In this document: one piece after another, positions 24,157 through 33,172 of the stretch
How positions within the stretch are numbered: the first letter of the stretch is position 1
How the letters are laid out: each line of letters starts with the position of its first letter
Assembly: GCF_029892515.1 (NCBI RefSeq)
Contig: NZ_JARXVF010000001.1
Coordinates: 1,922,001 to 1,986,000 of the forward strand
DNA from: Pseudaminobacter soli (ex Li et al. 2025)
GTDB lineage: Bacteria; Pseudomonadota; Alphaproteobacteria; Rhizobiales; Rhizobiaceae
Length of the DNA: 64,000 nucleotides
Direction: 5' to 3'
The notes under the pieces: model-generated
What the model was told of the DNA's origin: nothing
What the model saw: the letters and a program-made list of their open reading frames with translations, nothing else
Databases searched by the model: none
Program-made: the position numbers and the translations under genes

Positions 24157-25962
24157 TCACTTGTCCAGCCTCACCCGATAGAGCTCGAGCGGTTGACCAT
24201 CGCTTTCCGGCATCGGCTCAAGCCATGCCGGCACGGCGCCGCCCATCAGATCGGCCATGAGGCCGTCCGGCGCCCATTTCGCAAGCGCCCGGCTTTCGTC
24301 ATTGCCCCGGCAAAGCGCGACCAGGCCGACGCCATTTGCCTCCGCGATCTGCCGAGCCTGTTCCGACGTGCCCATGAAGGCATCGAGCGCGATCAGGTTG
24401 CCCTGGATGTTGCGATGATAGGGACCGGCAAAAACCCGGTGGCGACTAAAGGCCAGGATCGGCGACCCCAGATTGGAGACGGCAAGCACCGTGGCGTCCG
24501 GCTGCACGGCAAGCACGGCGTAATCCTCCTTGCGCTGGCAATCCAACGCAGTTTCTTGCGAGCCAGCAGCCTGTTGGGATTTGCCTGTGAGGGCCATGGT
24601 CGCCGCACCCGCAACGCCACTCCAAACCACATTCACCGAGACCAGCCAGACGGCAACCATGGCCGCCGTGGCACGGAAAGAGGGATTGGCCTCCGCACGG
24701 GAGCGCCAGCTTGCGATCCAGGCGGACAGCGGGATCACGGCAAGGGTGATCGAGAAGGTGGAGCCGCGCACCTGCCAGACGCTGACCAGGAAGGCGACAA
24801 TCAGCACCGCCCCGACCAGCCAGTCCTGTCGCCGCCAGTCTTCGCCGCGAAGACGGCTCAGCAGCCAGAGGATGCCGAGAAGCGGCGTGACATAGCGCGC
24901 TATGGCAACGGCGGGTTGCTGCGTGAGAAGCCAAAACAGCGAGCGCGCCTCCTCGATGTGATCGAGCCAGTTTTCCTTCAGGCGCGGATCGAGCTCGGCA
25001 TAGGGAGCCGCAAGGCACTGCGGAAAGGCCACGACCGCGACAAGCGCCAAGAAAGCACCGAGCAGACCGAGCGCGGCGAGCCTCCGCCCGAACGTGCCCC
25101 AGACAAATCGGCTTGACGCCACGCCCGCCAGCCCGAGTCCCGCCAGCATGGCCAGCACGAAATGAACCACGGAAAAGGCATCGCACTGCACCTCGCGCCA
25201 GCCGGATGCCGGGATCGTCGTGAAGAAGACAAACGCCGAAACGCCGGCAAACCCCAGGCCGAAATTTCGCGCGACGAGCCTTTCGCCATCATGGTTGAAG
25301 AGGAAAAGGCCGGCCACGCAGACGCCGAGCACGGCGACAAAAGGCGCAGTCTCCATGCCAACCGCCAGCATGAGTGCAGCGCAGATGCCGGAAAACAGTG
25401 AAGCGGCAGCGTTGCCCGGCGAGATCAGGAGCAAGTAGAGGCTGGCGAGCGTGAGCAGAAGCTGGACGTTGTGATGATCGAGCGATCCCGGCGTGAAGAT
25501 GCCGATGAAATGCAGCGCGGCAGCGCCGATGATCGCCGCCGGCAGGACCGCCCTCTCCCCACCAAACAGACGCGCGCTGCGCAGGATGAAGAACAGGATG
25601 AGGCCGAAAAGCAAGCTCGGCCAGGCGACCTCTGCGACCGCCTCGGCCAAAGCCATGCTTCCGCCCACCGCCGATACGGCAAGGATGATGGCGACGATGG
25701 GTGCATCGACGAAGCGCGACCAGTGCATGACGAAGCCGCCCTGCGCCCCCATCCGGTATTGGTGGAGATCGAACCAGCCCTGCCCGCCAAGCAGATCGCG
25801 CACCTCGACCAGGCGCAGAAGATTGTCATTGTCGCCGCCGAGATCCGGCAGCGTCCTGAAGCCGGACACGGCGTGGACCAGAAGGACGACGAGCATTGCC
25901 AACAGAGCCAGGAGCGCATCGGCGTTGCGGGTCGAAATAACAGCGTCTTTCCTCGGCAGCAT
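24157..25962 (-). CDS. Polytopic membrane protein, GT-C glycosyltransferase-like
   Basis: A 601-residue inner-membrane protein with about 11-13 predicted helices, a first periplasmic loop rich in acids and aromatics (LGGDNDNLLRL at 42-52, then FDLHQYRMGAQGG), and a C-terminal soluble part after about residue 455. Many helices with an acidic D-N-D motif in the first loop are how GT-C glycosyltransferases (STT3, ArnT, PMT) are built; these move a sugar from a polyprenyl phosphate in the periplasm. I do not recognise a named family. It is divergent from a GT2 that could make such a lipid-linked sugar, with a 128-base shared promoter gap. The role is an inference from architecture. Confidence 0.6.
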   Translation of the reverse strand: MLPRKDAVISTRNADALLALLAMLVVLLVHAVSGFRTLPDLGGDNDNLLRLVEVRDLLGGQGWFDLHQYRMGAQGGFVMHWSRFVDAPIVAIILAVSAVGGSMALAEAVAEVAWPSLLFGLILFFILRSARLFGGERAVLPAAIIGAAALHFIGIFTPGSLDHHNVQLLLTLASLYLLLISPGNAAASLFSGICAALMLAVGMETAPFVAVLGVCVAGLFLFNHDGERLVARNFGLGFAGVSAFVFFTTIPASGWREVQCDAFSVVHFVLAMLAGLGLAGVASSRFVWGTFGRRLAALGLLGAFLALVAVVAFPQCLAAPYAELDPRLKENWLDHIEEARSLFWLLTQQPAVAIARYVTPLLGILWLLSRLRGEDWRRQDWLVGAVLIVAFLVSVWQVRGSTFSITLAVIPLSAWIASWRSRAEANPSFRATAAMVAVWLVSVNVVWSGVAGAATMALTGKSQQAAGSQETALDCQRKEDYAVLAVQPDATVLAVSNLGSPILAFSRHRVFAGPYHRNIQGNLIALDAFMGTSEQARQIAEANGVGLVALCRGNDESRALAKWAPDGLMADLMGGAVPAWLEPMPESDGQPLELYRVRLDK

Positions 25963-26090
25963 TACTTCGGCCTCAAATGAAATCGCGTCGGATACTTAAA
26001 CCTAGCCTTAACGGCTTCAATAAATAGTAAAACGGCCGGTCGACAGGGACGCACGCCCGGGAAATTGCGCGCTGCACTCGGAGAAATCTC

Positions 26091-27092
26091 ATGCAACAGC
26101 CCCATGACCTGACCGTTGCGGTTCTTCTGCCCTGCTACAATGAGGAAAAGACCATCGGCGAGGTTGTGCGGCGCTTTCGCGAGACGCTGCCGGCGGCGAC
26201 GATCTATGTCTACGACAACAATTCGAGCGACCTGACCGCTCTCAAGGCACGCGCATCCGGCGCGATCGTCGTGCGCGAGCCGCGGCAGGGCAAGGGCAAT
26301 GTGGTGCGCCGCATGTTCGCCGACATAGACGCCGACATCTATTTGATGGCCGACGGCGACGGCACCTATGCCCCGGAGGATGCGCCACAGCTGATCAACA
26401 CGCTCCTGACCGAGCGCTGCGATATGGTCGTGGGCACGCGCCGCGGCATTGTCGAAGACGCCGGCCGCGCCGGCCATGCCTTCGGCAACCGGATATTCAA
26501 CAGCCTCTACAAACGGCTCTTCGGCCGTGACTTCACCGACATATTTTCCGGCTATCGCGCCTTTACGCGGCGCTTTGTGAAGAGCTTTCCCGCCGTTTCC
26601 GGCGGCTTCGAGATCGAGACGGAAATGTCGGTGCACGCCTCGCAGCTCAAGCTGCCGGTGTGCGAGATTGCGCTGGACTACGGCCGCCGCCCGGAAGGCT
26701 CGACCTCAAAACTGTCGACCTATCGTGACGGCGCGAAAATCCTCTGGATGTTTGCCATGCTGATGAAGGAGACGCAGCCTCCGCGCTTCTTCGGCGCGAT
26801 CTCCGCCCTCTTCCTGGCTTCGGGCCTCGTGCTGATGACGCCGGTGCTGATCGAGTATTTCGAGACCGGCCTCGTTCCCCGCCTCCCGACCTGGGTGCTT
26901 TCCGTGGCGTTGGTGCTGCTGTCGATGCTGATGGCGGTGGCCGGACTGATACTGGACTCGGTGTCGCGCGGCCGGGCGGAACAGAAGCGCATTTTCTATC
27001 TCAGCATGGGCTCGGCGTATTTCCGCCGGCCGGAACGGCTGCCCGTCGCCGAAAGCGATGTCAGAGCGGAGGCGGCTTCCAGGGCAGCCTGA
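26091..27092 (+). CDS. GT2 family glycosyltransferase, DPM1-like, with C-terminal membrane helices
   Basis: A 333-residue enzyme. The GT-A domain (1-215) starts VAVLLPCYNEEKTIGEVV; the nucleotide-sugar metal motif is DGDG at about 87-90, and FSGYRAFTRRFVKSFP and FEIETEMSVHA match polyprenyl-phosphate sugar synthases of the dolichyl-phosphate mannosyltransferase type. Two hydrophobic helices near 235-255 and 268-290 anchor it in the membrane. It probably loads a sugar onto undecaprenyl phosphate at the inner face. GGAG lies before the ATG. The divergent GT-C-like gene could be the periplasmic transferase that uses its product. The donor sugar is unknown. Confidence 0.88.
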   Translation: MQQPHDLTVAVLLPCYNEEKTIGEVVRRFRETLPAATIYVYDNNSSDLTALKARASGAIVVREPRQGKGNVVRRMFADIDADIYLMADGDGTYAPEDAPQLINTLLTERCDMVVGTRRGIVEDAGRAGHAFGNRIFNSLYKRLFGRDFTDIFSGYRAFTRRFVKSFPAVSGGFEIETEMSVHASQLKLPVCEIALDYGRRPEGSTSKLSTYRDGAKILWMFAMLMKETQPPRFFGAISALFLASGLVLMTPVLIEYFETGLVPRLPTWVLSVALVLLSMLMAVAGLILDSVSRGRAEQKRIFYLSMGSAYFRRPERLPVAESDVRAEAASRAA

Positions 27093-27278
27093 ATAAGCTC
27101 GTTCTCTTCATTTCCACCGGCGGCATCGGCTTCGCTGCCGATACCACGGCACCTGCGACGCTGGTCTTCGACAAATGAATTCTTCGCTGTGCCAGGCGGG
27201 CGTCGGGATTGGCAGCGCGGCTTCCAGCCTATACATGCGCTGCTATAGTGCCCTCACGCCTAGCCGCCGGAGACCCGC

Positions 27279-28220
27279 ATGCCGCTCAATATCGCCATCC
27301 AGATGGACCACATCGCGACGATTTCGATCGCCGGCGACACCTCCTTTGCGCTCGCGCTGGAAGCGCAACGCCGCGGCCACCGGCTGTTTCACTACACGCC
27401 CGACCGGCTTTCCATGCGCGACAACAGGGTTTTCGCCTGGCTGGAAGAGCTGCAGGTGCGCGACGAGAAGGGCAACCACTTTACGCTCGGCGAACCGGTG
27501 CGCACCGAGTTGACCGAGATGGACGTGGTGCTGCTGCGCCAGGACCCGCCCTTCGACATGAACTACATCACCACCACGCACATCCTCGAGCGCGTCCATC
27601 CCAAGACGCTGGTGGTCAACGACCCGGCCTGGGTGCGCAACAGCCCGGAAAAGATTTTCGTCACTGAATTCCCGGACCTGATGCCCGAAACGCTGATCAC
27701 CAAGGATCCGCTCGAGGTGGCCGCGTTCCGGCGCGAATTCGGCGACATCATCGTCAAGCCGCTCTACGGCAATGGCGGCGCCGGCATCTTCCACCTGCAT
27801 GAGGCCGACCGCAACCTTGCCGCGCTGCTCGAGATGTTCGGCCAGATGTTCCGCGAGCCCTTCATCGTGCAGCGCTATCTCAAGGACGTGCGCAAGGGCG
27901 ACAAGCGCATCATCCTGATCGACGGCGAGCCGGTGGGTGCCATCAACCGCGTGCCGGCCGAGCACGATTCCCGCTCCAACATGCATGTAGGCGGCCGCGC
28001 CGAGAAGACCGAGCTGACCACCCGCGAGCGCGAAATCTGCGCCCGCATCGGGCCGTCGCTCAAGGAGCGCGGTTTTGTGCTGGTCGGCATCGACGTGATC
28101 GGCGACTACCTCACCGAAATCAACGTGACCTCGCCCACCGGCGTGCGCGAGGTGAAGCGCTTCGGCGGCGCCGATATCGCCGCCGTCTTCTGGGACGCGG
28201 TGGAAGACAAGCGGCGCTGA
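27279..28220 (+). CDS. gshB: Glutathione synthase
   Basis: A 313-residue ATP-grasp enzyme that joins glycine to gamma-glutamylcysteine. Family marks are clear: [11 protein letters not shown] at the N-terminus, [48 protein letters not shown] for the ATP lysine and glycine loop, [15 protein letters not shown], and [19 protein letters not shown] at the metal site. Length is standard. GGAGA precedes the ATG. It stands between the glycosyltransferase and comM on the same strand, with gaps of about 190 and 210 bases, so it probably has its own promoter. A GC hairpin follows the stop without a T-run. Confidence 0.96.
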   Translation: MPLNIAIQMDHIATISIAGDTSFALALEAQRRGHRLFHYTPDRLSMRDNRVFAWLEELQVRDEKGNHFTLGEPVRTELTEMDVVLLRQDPPFDMNYITTTHILERVHPKTLVVNDPAWVRNSPEKIFVTEFPDLMPETLITKDPLEVAAFRREFGDIIVKPLYGNGGAGIFHLHEADRNLAALLEMFGQMFREPFIVQRYLKDVRKGDKRIILIDGEPVGAINRVPAEHDSRSNMHVGGRAEKTELTTREREICARIGPSLKERGFVLVGIDVIGDYLTEINVTSPTGVREVKRFGGADIAAVFWDAVEDKRR

Positions 28221-28427
28221 ACCTAGTCTCTACTTCAGGCGGCCCGGAGTTCCTTGCCGGGGCCGCCGATGTTCCAGGCCTGCAACCTGGCTCAACCGGG
28301 CTGCAACCCGAACGACCATTTCGTTCCCTACTTGTTCTTGCTTTACCCTGAAATCTATGCTTGTGTGACCTTACGTCATTTGCAAGCCACGATTGGGGTA
28401 TGGTCGGCGGGCAGGCTGGGGGATGGC

Positions 28428-29954
28428 ATGGTTTCGCGCGTGCGCACCGTTGCGTTTCAGGGCATCGAGGCCGTTCCGGTCGACGTGCAGGTCATGGTCG
28501 CGCCCGGCAAGGTCGGCATGCACATCGTCGGGCTTGCCGACAAGGCGGTGGCCGAGAGCCGTGAACGTGTGCAGGCCGCGCTGCACGCCTCAGGCCTGTC
28601 GATGCCGCCCAAGAAGGTCACCGTCAATCTCGCCCCTGCCGACCTGCCCAAGGAAGGCAGCCACTACGATCTGCCGATCGCGCTCGGGCTGATGGCGGCG
28701 CTGGGCGCCATCCCGGGCGACGCGCTCGGCGGTTATGTCGTGCTCGGCGAATTATCGCTCGACGGGACGATCGCGGCAGTGGCCGGCGCCCTGCCGGCGG
28801 CGATTGGCGCCAATTCCGAAGGCAAGGGCCTCATCTGCCCCGCGGCCTCCGGCCCGGAGGCGGCCTGGGCCGGCTCGGAGATCGACATCCTGGCGCCGCG
28901 CAGCCTGATCGCCGTCGCCAACCATTTTCGCGGCACGCAGGTTCTGGCGCGACCCGAGGCCAGCATCCACAAGCCCGCCTCCGACCTGCCCGATCTCGCT
29001 GACATCAAGGGCCAGGAGAGCGCCAGGCGCGCGTTGGAAGTGGCGGCGGCCGGCGGCCACAATCTCTTGATGGTCGGACCACCGGGATCCGGAAAATCCA
29101 TGCTGGCGCAGCGCCTGCCCTCAATACTGCCACCGCTGGCGCCGAAGGAGCTGCTCGAAGTTTCCATGGTCGCGTCGATCGCAGGCGAACTCGCCGGCGG
29201 GCGACTGACCGATCGACGGCCATTTCGCGCGCCGCACCACTCGGCCTCCATGGCCGCCATGGTGGGTGGCGGGCTGCGGGTGAGGCCTGGTGAGGTCTCG
29301 CTTGCGCATAATGGCGTTCTGTTCCTCGACGAACTGCCCGAATTCTCGCCGCAGGTGCTCGACTCGCTGCGGCAGCCCATCGAAACTGGCGAATGCGTGA
29401 TCGCGCGCGCCAACCACCGGGTCAGCTATCCCGCGCGCATCCAACTGATTGCGGCGATGAATCCGTGCCGCTGCGGCATGGCTGGCGAGCCCGGCTATCG
29501 CTGCGCACGCGGGCCCCGCTGCCAGGCGGACTACCAGGCGCGGATTTCCGGGCCGCTGCTCGACCGCATCGATTTGCGCATCGAGGTCCCGGCCGTTTCG
29601 GCAAGCGACCTGATCCAGCCCGGTAAGGCTGAAAGCAGCGCGACGGTGGCAGCACGGGTGGCAATCGCACGCGCCATCCAGCAGGAGCGCTATGCGCGCG
29701 TCGGATCGATGGCGACCAATGCCCACTGCACGACATCGCTGATCGAAAAGATCGCCGCACCCGATGCCGCGGGGCTGGCGCTGCTGCGCGACGCCAGCGA
29801 AAAGCTCGGCTTTTCGGCCCGCGCCTATCACCGCGTGCTGAAGGTCGCGCGCACGCTTGCCGATCTCGACGGCAGCGACAGCGTGGGGCGCATCCATCTC
29901 GCCGAGGCGATCTCCTATCGGATCGTGGGCGACCGGCTGGCGCAGGCGGCGTGA
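28428..29954 (+). CDS. comM: YifB/ComM family Mg-chelatase-like AAA+ ATPase
   Basis: A 508-residue protein. The N-terminal domain (1-170) is the Lon-protease-like fold of the ComM family (TVAFQGIEAVPVDVQV, GLADKAVAESRERVQAAL). The AAA+ core has Walker A GPPGSGKS at about 216-224 and Walker B LFLDELPEF. MNPCRCG with further Cys near 375 marks the zinc-binding insertion, and the magnesium-chelatase C-terminal lid ends the protein. In naturally competent bacteria ComM is a hexameric helicase that extends branch migration of incoming DNA. The longer frame upstream starts in GC-poor leader; GGGGGAT sits before the chosen ATG. Confidence 0.92.
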   Translation: MVSRVRTVAFQGIEAVPVDVQVMVAPGKVGMHIVGLADKAVAESRERVQAALHASGLSMPPKKVTVNLAPADLPKEGSHYDLPIALGLMAALGAIPGDALGGYVVLGELSLDGTIAAVAGALPAAIGANSEGKGLICPAASGPEAAWAGSEIDILAPRSLIAVANHFRGTQVLARPEASIHKPASDLPDLADIKGQESARRALEVAAAGGHNLLMVGPPGSGKSMLAQRLPSILPPLAPKELLEVSMVASIAGELAGGRLTDRRPFRAPHHSASMAAMVGGGLRVRPGEVSLAHNGVLFLDELPEFSPQVLDSLRQPIETGECVIARANHRVSYPARIQLIAAMNPCRCGMAGEPGYRCARGPRCQADYQARISGPLLDRIDLRIEVPAVSASDLIQPGKAESSATVAARVAIARAIQQERYARVGSMATNAHCTTSLIEKIAAPDAAGLALLRDASEKLGFSARAYHRVLKVARTLADLDGSDSVGRIHLAEAISYRIVGDRLAQAA

Positions 29955-30342
29955 AGGTAGGCGGACAAGGACGCCGGGGAAGTTGCCCGTCGGCTTTTGC
30001 GTCGAGCAAGTGCTGCGAGCGCGTTAAGGGCGTTCCGGATAGATTCAATTCACACCGGTTCCGCCGAATGGCCGATCGGCCACGTTGGACCGTGTCGCCG
30101 TAGAACTAGGAGAGATGAGCGGCAGAAAAACGCGCGGCCAGCAACGTGAGACGGCACGCGTCCTGCCTGGGTGAGTCAGTTTCATAGTTTGGCGCGCAGC
30201 GCCGAGGTCACGCTACGTGTTGTCTCTATGTCCTCGACCCTAAGACTTCCCGACGAACTGTTGTCCACGCAGGCGCATGGCTGCGCTCAATCGCGGTTCA
30301 CGAGGGCCGACGGTGCCAAAACCAGTCTGCCCTTCCGCTCCG
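29955..30342. other. Gene-free intergenic stretch
   Basis: 388 bases between the convergent comM and transglutaminase-like genes. The longest frames are short and lack ribosome sites. A 14-base perfect palindrome (TGGCCGA/TCGGCCA) lies at 30069-30082. No terminator with a clean T-run is visible. Confidence 0.4.
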
Positions 30343-30969
30343 CTACTTAACAGAGCTGACGAGCGGAGCCTGGCCTTCGCGTATGGTGACCCAGTGGCCG
30401 GTGTGGTCGGTCGCCTGCCGCTTGAGGAAGGTATAACCCGTCTCGTACCACTGCCGCACGGAGTCGTTCAGGTTGTCGAGAATGAAATCGCCCTGGTCGG
30501 TGCGCACGGTGAGAACGGCATGGCCTTCCCCGTCGGGCTTGCGCACCACGGTGATCAGCAGGTTGGCCAGCGAAATGCCGTCATGCATCAGCTCGCGGCG
30601 CTTTTCGAGCGCATAGTCCTCGCAATCGCCGTAGCCATTGTCCGGATAGGCCCAGTACTCTTCCTGGCCGTAGTTCTCGAGATCGCTCATCGGCTTGACG
30701 GCGGTGTTCACATGGAGATTGACATCCATGACCATCTTCCAAAGCGCTTTGGTCATATGCTCGGGGCCTTTGTCGATCGGCCGGATCGCGCATTCGTCCC
30801 GAAATCTCTTGCAGAAGTCGTAATGGCCGATCGGCTGCGAAGTCAGGCCACCAGTGACCATCGCCGCGCCGCCAAGGGCGTGCCCTGATGCCGGTAGCGC
30901 ACCGATCAATAGCGCAATTATCGAGGCCGCACGCCTGCGCGTGCGCCATGCTTTTGGTGAGGAATTCAT
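30343..30969 (-). CDS. Bacterial transglutaminase-like cysteine peptidase (BTLCP)
   Basis: A 208-residue exported protein. A signal peptide spans residues 1 to about 31 (twin-basic start, ASGHALG end). The catalytic triad of the BTLCP/DUF920 family can be placed: C116 in GDCEDYALEKR, H150 in EGHAVLTV and D165 in LDNLND. In other bacteria the best-known relatives are LapG proteases that cut surface adhesins and are controlled by c-di-GMP. This one belongs to the shorter rhizobial group whose substrate is unknown. The start follows GGGATAGGGG. A CtrA-type box lies 31 bases upstream, so expression is probably tied to the cell cycle. Confidence 0.85.
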   Translation of the reverse strand: MNSSPKAWRTRRRAASIIALLIGALPASGHALGGAAMVTGGLTSQPIGHYDFCKRFRDECAIRPIDKGPEHMTKALWKMVMDVNLHVNTAVKPMSDLENYGQEEYWAYPDNGYGDCEDYALEKRRELMHDGISLANLLITVVRKPDGEGHAVLTVRTDQGDFILDNLNDSVRQWYETGYTFLKRQATDHTGHWVTIREGQAPLVSSVK

Positions 30970-30999
30970 CCCCTATCCCGCGTGCCCAATGAATTATTA

Positions 31000-31015
31000 T
31001 TAACGAAAGGTTAAC
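31000..31015 (-). promoter_or_regulatory. CtrA-type box upstream of the BTLCP gene
   Basis: TTAA-N7-TTAAC, palindromic enough (GTTAAC ... GTTAA) to be read on either strand. It lies 31 bases before the BTLCP start codon and matches the full CtrA consensus. Confidence 0.6.
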
Positions 31016-31193
31016 GGCCGTGGGTAGGTAATGTCAATTCCGAGGGGGGCACCGATTGCGGTTATGGTTACCAGAGGGCGGTGCGTAGCGACGATTCTGC
31101 AACAGATCGGCAGAGCCGCCAGAAGCGTGACCGAAACGGCCACGACCTGAAAAGCGTCGATTTTACAGTTAGTTATCGCTTCTGATATGCCTG

Positions 31194-31221
31194 TCCGGGC
31201 ACGCGCATCGGCGTGCCCGGA
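31194..31221. terminator. Hairpin downstream of phaZ
   Basis: A perfect 11-base stem (TCCGGGCACGC/GCGTGCCCGGA) with a six-base loop, 15 bases past the phaZ stop. There is no T-run on the minus strand, so its strength as a terminator is doubtful. Confidence 0.5.
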
Positions 31222-31236
31222 GGAAGCTTGGCGGCT

Positions 31237-32514
31237 TTAGGTTTTTGCCGAGCGGACGAGCCGGGGTTTTGGCCTGACCCGGTTCTCTTTTCCATGCCGG
31301 TTAATGAATTCGACGATGCGCGGCGCGATTTCGGCACGGAAGCGCGAGCCGTTAAACACGCCATAATGCCCGACCTGCGGCTGCATGTAGTGCTGGCGCA
31401 TGGCAGCTGGAATGTTGACGCAAAGGTCGTGCGCGGCCTCGGTCTGGCCGAGACCGGAGATGTCGTCGTTCTCGCCCTCGACGGTCAGCAGCGCCACATT
31501 GCGGATGGCGGCCGGATCGACCGGCACGCCGCGATGGGTCATCTTGCCCTTGGGCAACGCATGCTTGACGAACACCGTCTCGACCGTCTGCAGATAGAAC
31601 TCGGCGGTCAAATCCATCACCGCCAGATATTCGTCATAGAAGTCGCGGTGCTTCTCGGCGCCGTCGCCATCGTTCTTCACCAGATGCATGAAGAAGTCCT
31701 TGTGGGCGATGATGTGCCGGTCGAGATTCATGCTCATGAAGCCCGAAAGCTGCAAAAACCCCGGATAGACGTCGCGCGAATAGCCGGGCGCGGGCCACGG
31801 CACCTGCATGACGACATTGTCGCGGAACCATTCGGTGCCCTTTTCCTCGGCCAGGAGGTTGACGGCCGTGGGGTTGCGCCGCGTGTCGATGGGCCCGCCC
31901 ATCAGGGTCATGCTTGCCGGCGCGAAACGATCGCCGCGCGCTTCCATGATGGCGGCCGCGGCAAGCACGGGCACCGAGGGCTGGCAAACGCCCATGACAT
32001 GCGTGTCCGGCCCCAGCGCATGCAGCATCTCGATGACGTAGTCGATATAGTCGTCGAGGTCGAACTTTCCGTCCGAAACCGGCACCATGCGGGCGTCGGC
32101 CCAATCGGTGATGTAGACGTCGGCGTGAGGCAACATCGCCTCAACCGTGCCGCGCAGCAGGGTCGCATAATGGCCCGACATCGGCGCAACGATCAGCAGC
32201 TTGGGGTCGGGCCGGCGGGCGGCGGGCAGGTCGCGCTCGAAATGCAGCAGGTTGCAGAAGGGGCGCGACCAGGCGACCTTCTCGGTGACCGCTACGACAT
32301 CGCCGTCGACCGTCGTCTGCGGCAGGCCGAAGGCTGGCTTGCCATAACGGCGCGTGGTGCGCTCGAACAGTTCGGCAGTGGCGGCTATGGACCTGCCCCA
32401 GGGGGTTTTCGCGGCCGGATTGAGTGGATTGGAATAGAACATCCTCACCGCATCCGCATAGGCCCGGGCGGGCTGGAGCGCGGCGTGGTTCATCTCGTAA
32501 AACTGGTAGAACAT
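31237..32514 (-). CDS. phaZ: Intracellular polyhydroxyalkanoate depolymerase
   Basis: A 425-residue alpha/beta hydrolase of the cytoplasmic PhaZ type that mobilises stored polyhydroxybutyrate. The nucleophile is C177 in VMGVCQPS, the Cys version of the lipase box that marks this group, unlike secreted depolymerases with Ser. LLIVAPMSGHYATLLRGTVEAMLP and VYITDWADARMVP precede it. VEGENDDISGLGQTEAAHDLC supplies the acid, and VGHYGVFNGSRFR the catalytic His near residue 380. No signal peptide is present, as expected. It is a single gene with GAGAAGG before the ATG. Confidence 0.95.
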   Translation of the reverse strand: MFYQFYEMNHAALQPARAYADAVRMFYSNPLNPAAKTPWGRSIAATAELFERTTRRYGKPAFGLPQTTVDGDVVAVTEKVAWSRPFCNLLHFERDLPAARRPDPKLLIVAPMSGHYATLLRGTVEAMLPHADVYITDWADARMVPVSDGKFDLDDYIDYVIEMLHALGPDTHVMGVCQPSVPVLAAAAIMEARGDRFAPASMTLMGGPIDTRRNPTAVNLLAEEKGTEWFRDNVVMQVPWPAPGYSRDVYPGFLQLSGFMSMNLDRHIIAHKDFFMHLVKNDGDGAEKHRDFYDEYLAVMDLTAEFYLQTVETVFVKHALPKGKMTHRGVPVDPAAIRNVALLTVEGENDDISGLGQTEAAHDLCVNIPAAMRQHYMQPQVGHYGVFNGSRFRAEIAPRIVEFINRHGKENRVRPKPRLVRSAKT

Positions 32515-32736
32515 CGAATGCCTTCTCCGGCTCTAACGCTATTGAGCCGGTCGGGAGTCCGCTTCAAGTGACCGCAGCGTAGCGTGATTTTGCTGCGGCG
32601 CAATATGTCATGCCACGCAACATATACTCATACTTTGGTCCAAAGATTGACAATCCGTTGTCGTCAGACGGCATCGGCGCGGCAATTCCTTGTGCATTGC
32701 AACAATTTTTGCGGCGATCGTTCCACCGGGATGGCG

Positions 32737-33024
32737 TCACATGCCTTCCACCAGAACGATCTCGCCGTCGGCGTATTTCTGGCGGATGGCGCTGGCGGCC
32801 TGGTACTCGGGCGAGTTGTAGCAGTTGTGGGCAACTTCGAGCGAAGGGAACTCGATGATCACGTTGCGCGCGCGGCCTGGGCCTTCCACGGCCTCATAGG
32901 CACCGCCGCGGGCGAGGAAATTGGCACCGAAGCGATCGAAGGCCAGTTTCGCGGCAGCGACATAGTCCTTGTAGCCCTCGGGATCGCGAATATCGACACG
33001 CGCGATCCAATATCCCTTCGCCAT
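32737..33024 (-). CDS. DUF1330 domain protein
   Basis: A 95-residue protein with the dimeric alpha-beta barrel fold of DUF1330: KGYWIARVDIRDPEGYKDYV, then FLARGGAYEAVEGPGRARNVIIEFPSLEVAHNCYNSPEYQAA. The family is common in Proteobacteria and has no agreed function. The start chosen follows GGAGGAGG; a longer reading has an ATG five codons earlier inside that ribosome site. A palindromic repeat separates it from pyrF on the same strand. Confidence 0.85.
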   Translation of the reverse strand: MAKGYWIARVDIRDPEGYKDYVAAAKLAFDRFGANFLARGGAYEAVEGPGRARNVIIEFPSLEVAHNCYNSPEYQAASAIRQKYADGEIVLVEGM

Positions 33025-33043
33025 GAATTCCTCCTCCATTGGT

Positions 33044-33168
33044 GTTGTGCGTCCTTCGAGGCTCCCCTTCGCAAGCTCAGGGTCGCACCTCAGGATGAGG
33101 ACCCCGGGCGCCAACGGTCCTCAACCTGAGGCGCTCGCCCATGAGGCGAGCCTCGAAGCACGCACGAC
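33044..33168. repeat. Palindromic intergenic repeat element, full copy
   Basis: A 125-base element between the DUF1330 gene and the pyrF stop. Outer arms 33044-33063 and 33149-33168 pair with two mismatches in 20, and inner arms (CTCAGGATGAGGACC with GGTCCTCAACCTGAG) pair with one. Positions 33053-33100 recur exactly, inverted, at 56480-56527. It has the form of the small dispersed palindromes of rhizobial genomes. Confidence 0.85.
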
Positions 33169-33172
33169 AAAT

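Noticed and set aside
25996-26011. TTAA-N8-TTAA near the GT-C-like gene start
   Set aside because: The spacer is eight bases, not the seven needed for a full CtrA site.
32633-32645. 13-base palindrome CTTTGGTCCAAAG upstream of phaZ
   Set aside because: Short, unique in the window and not matching a PHA regulator site I know; too little to call an operator.
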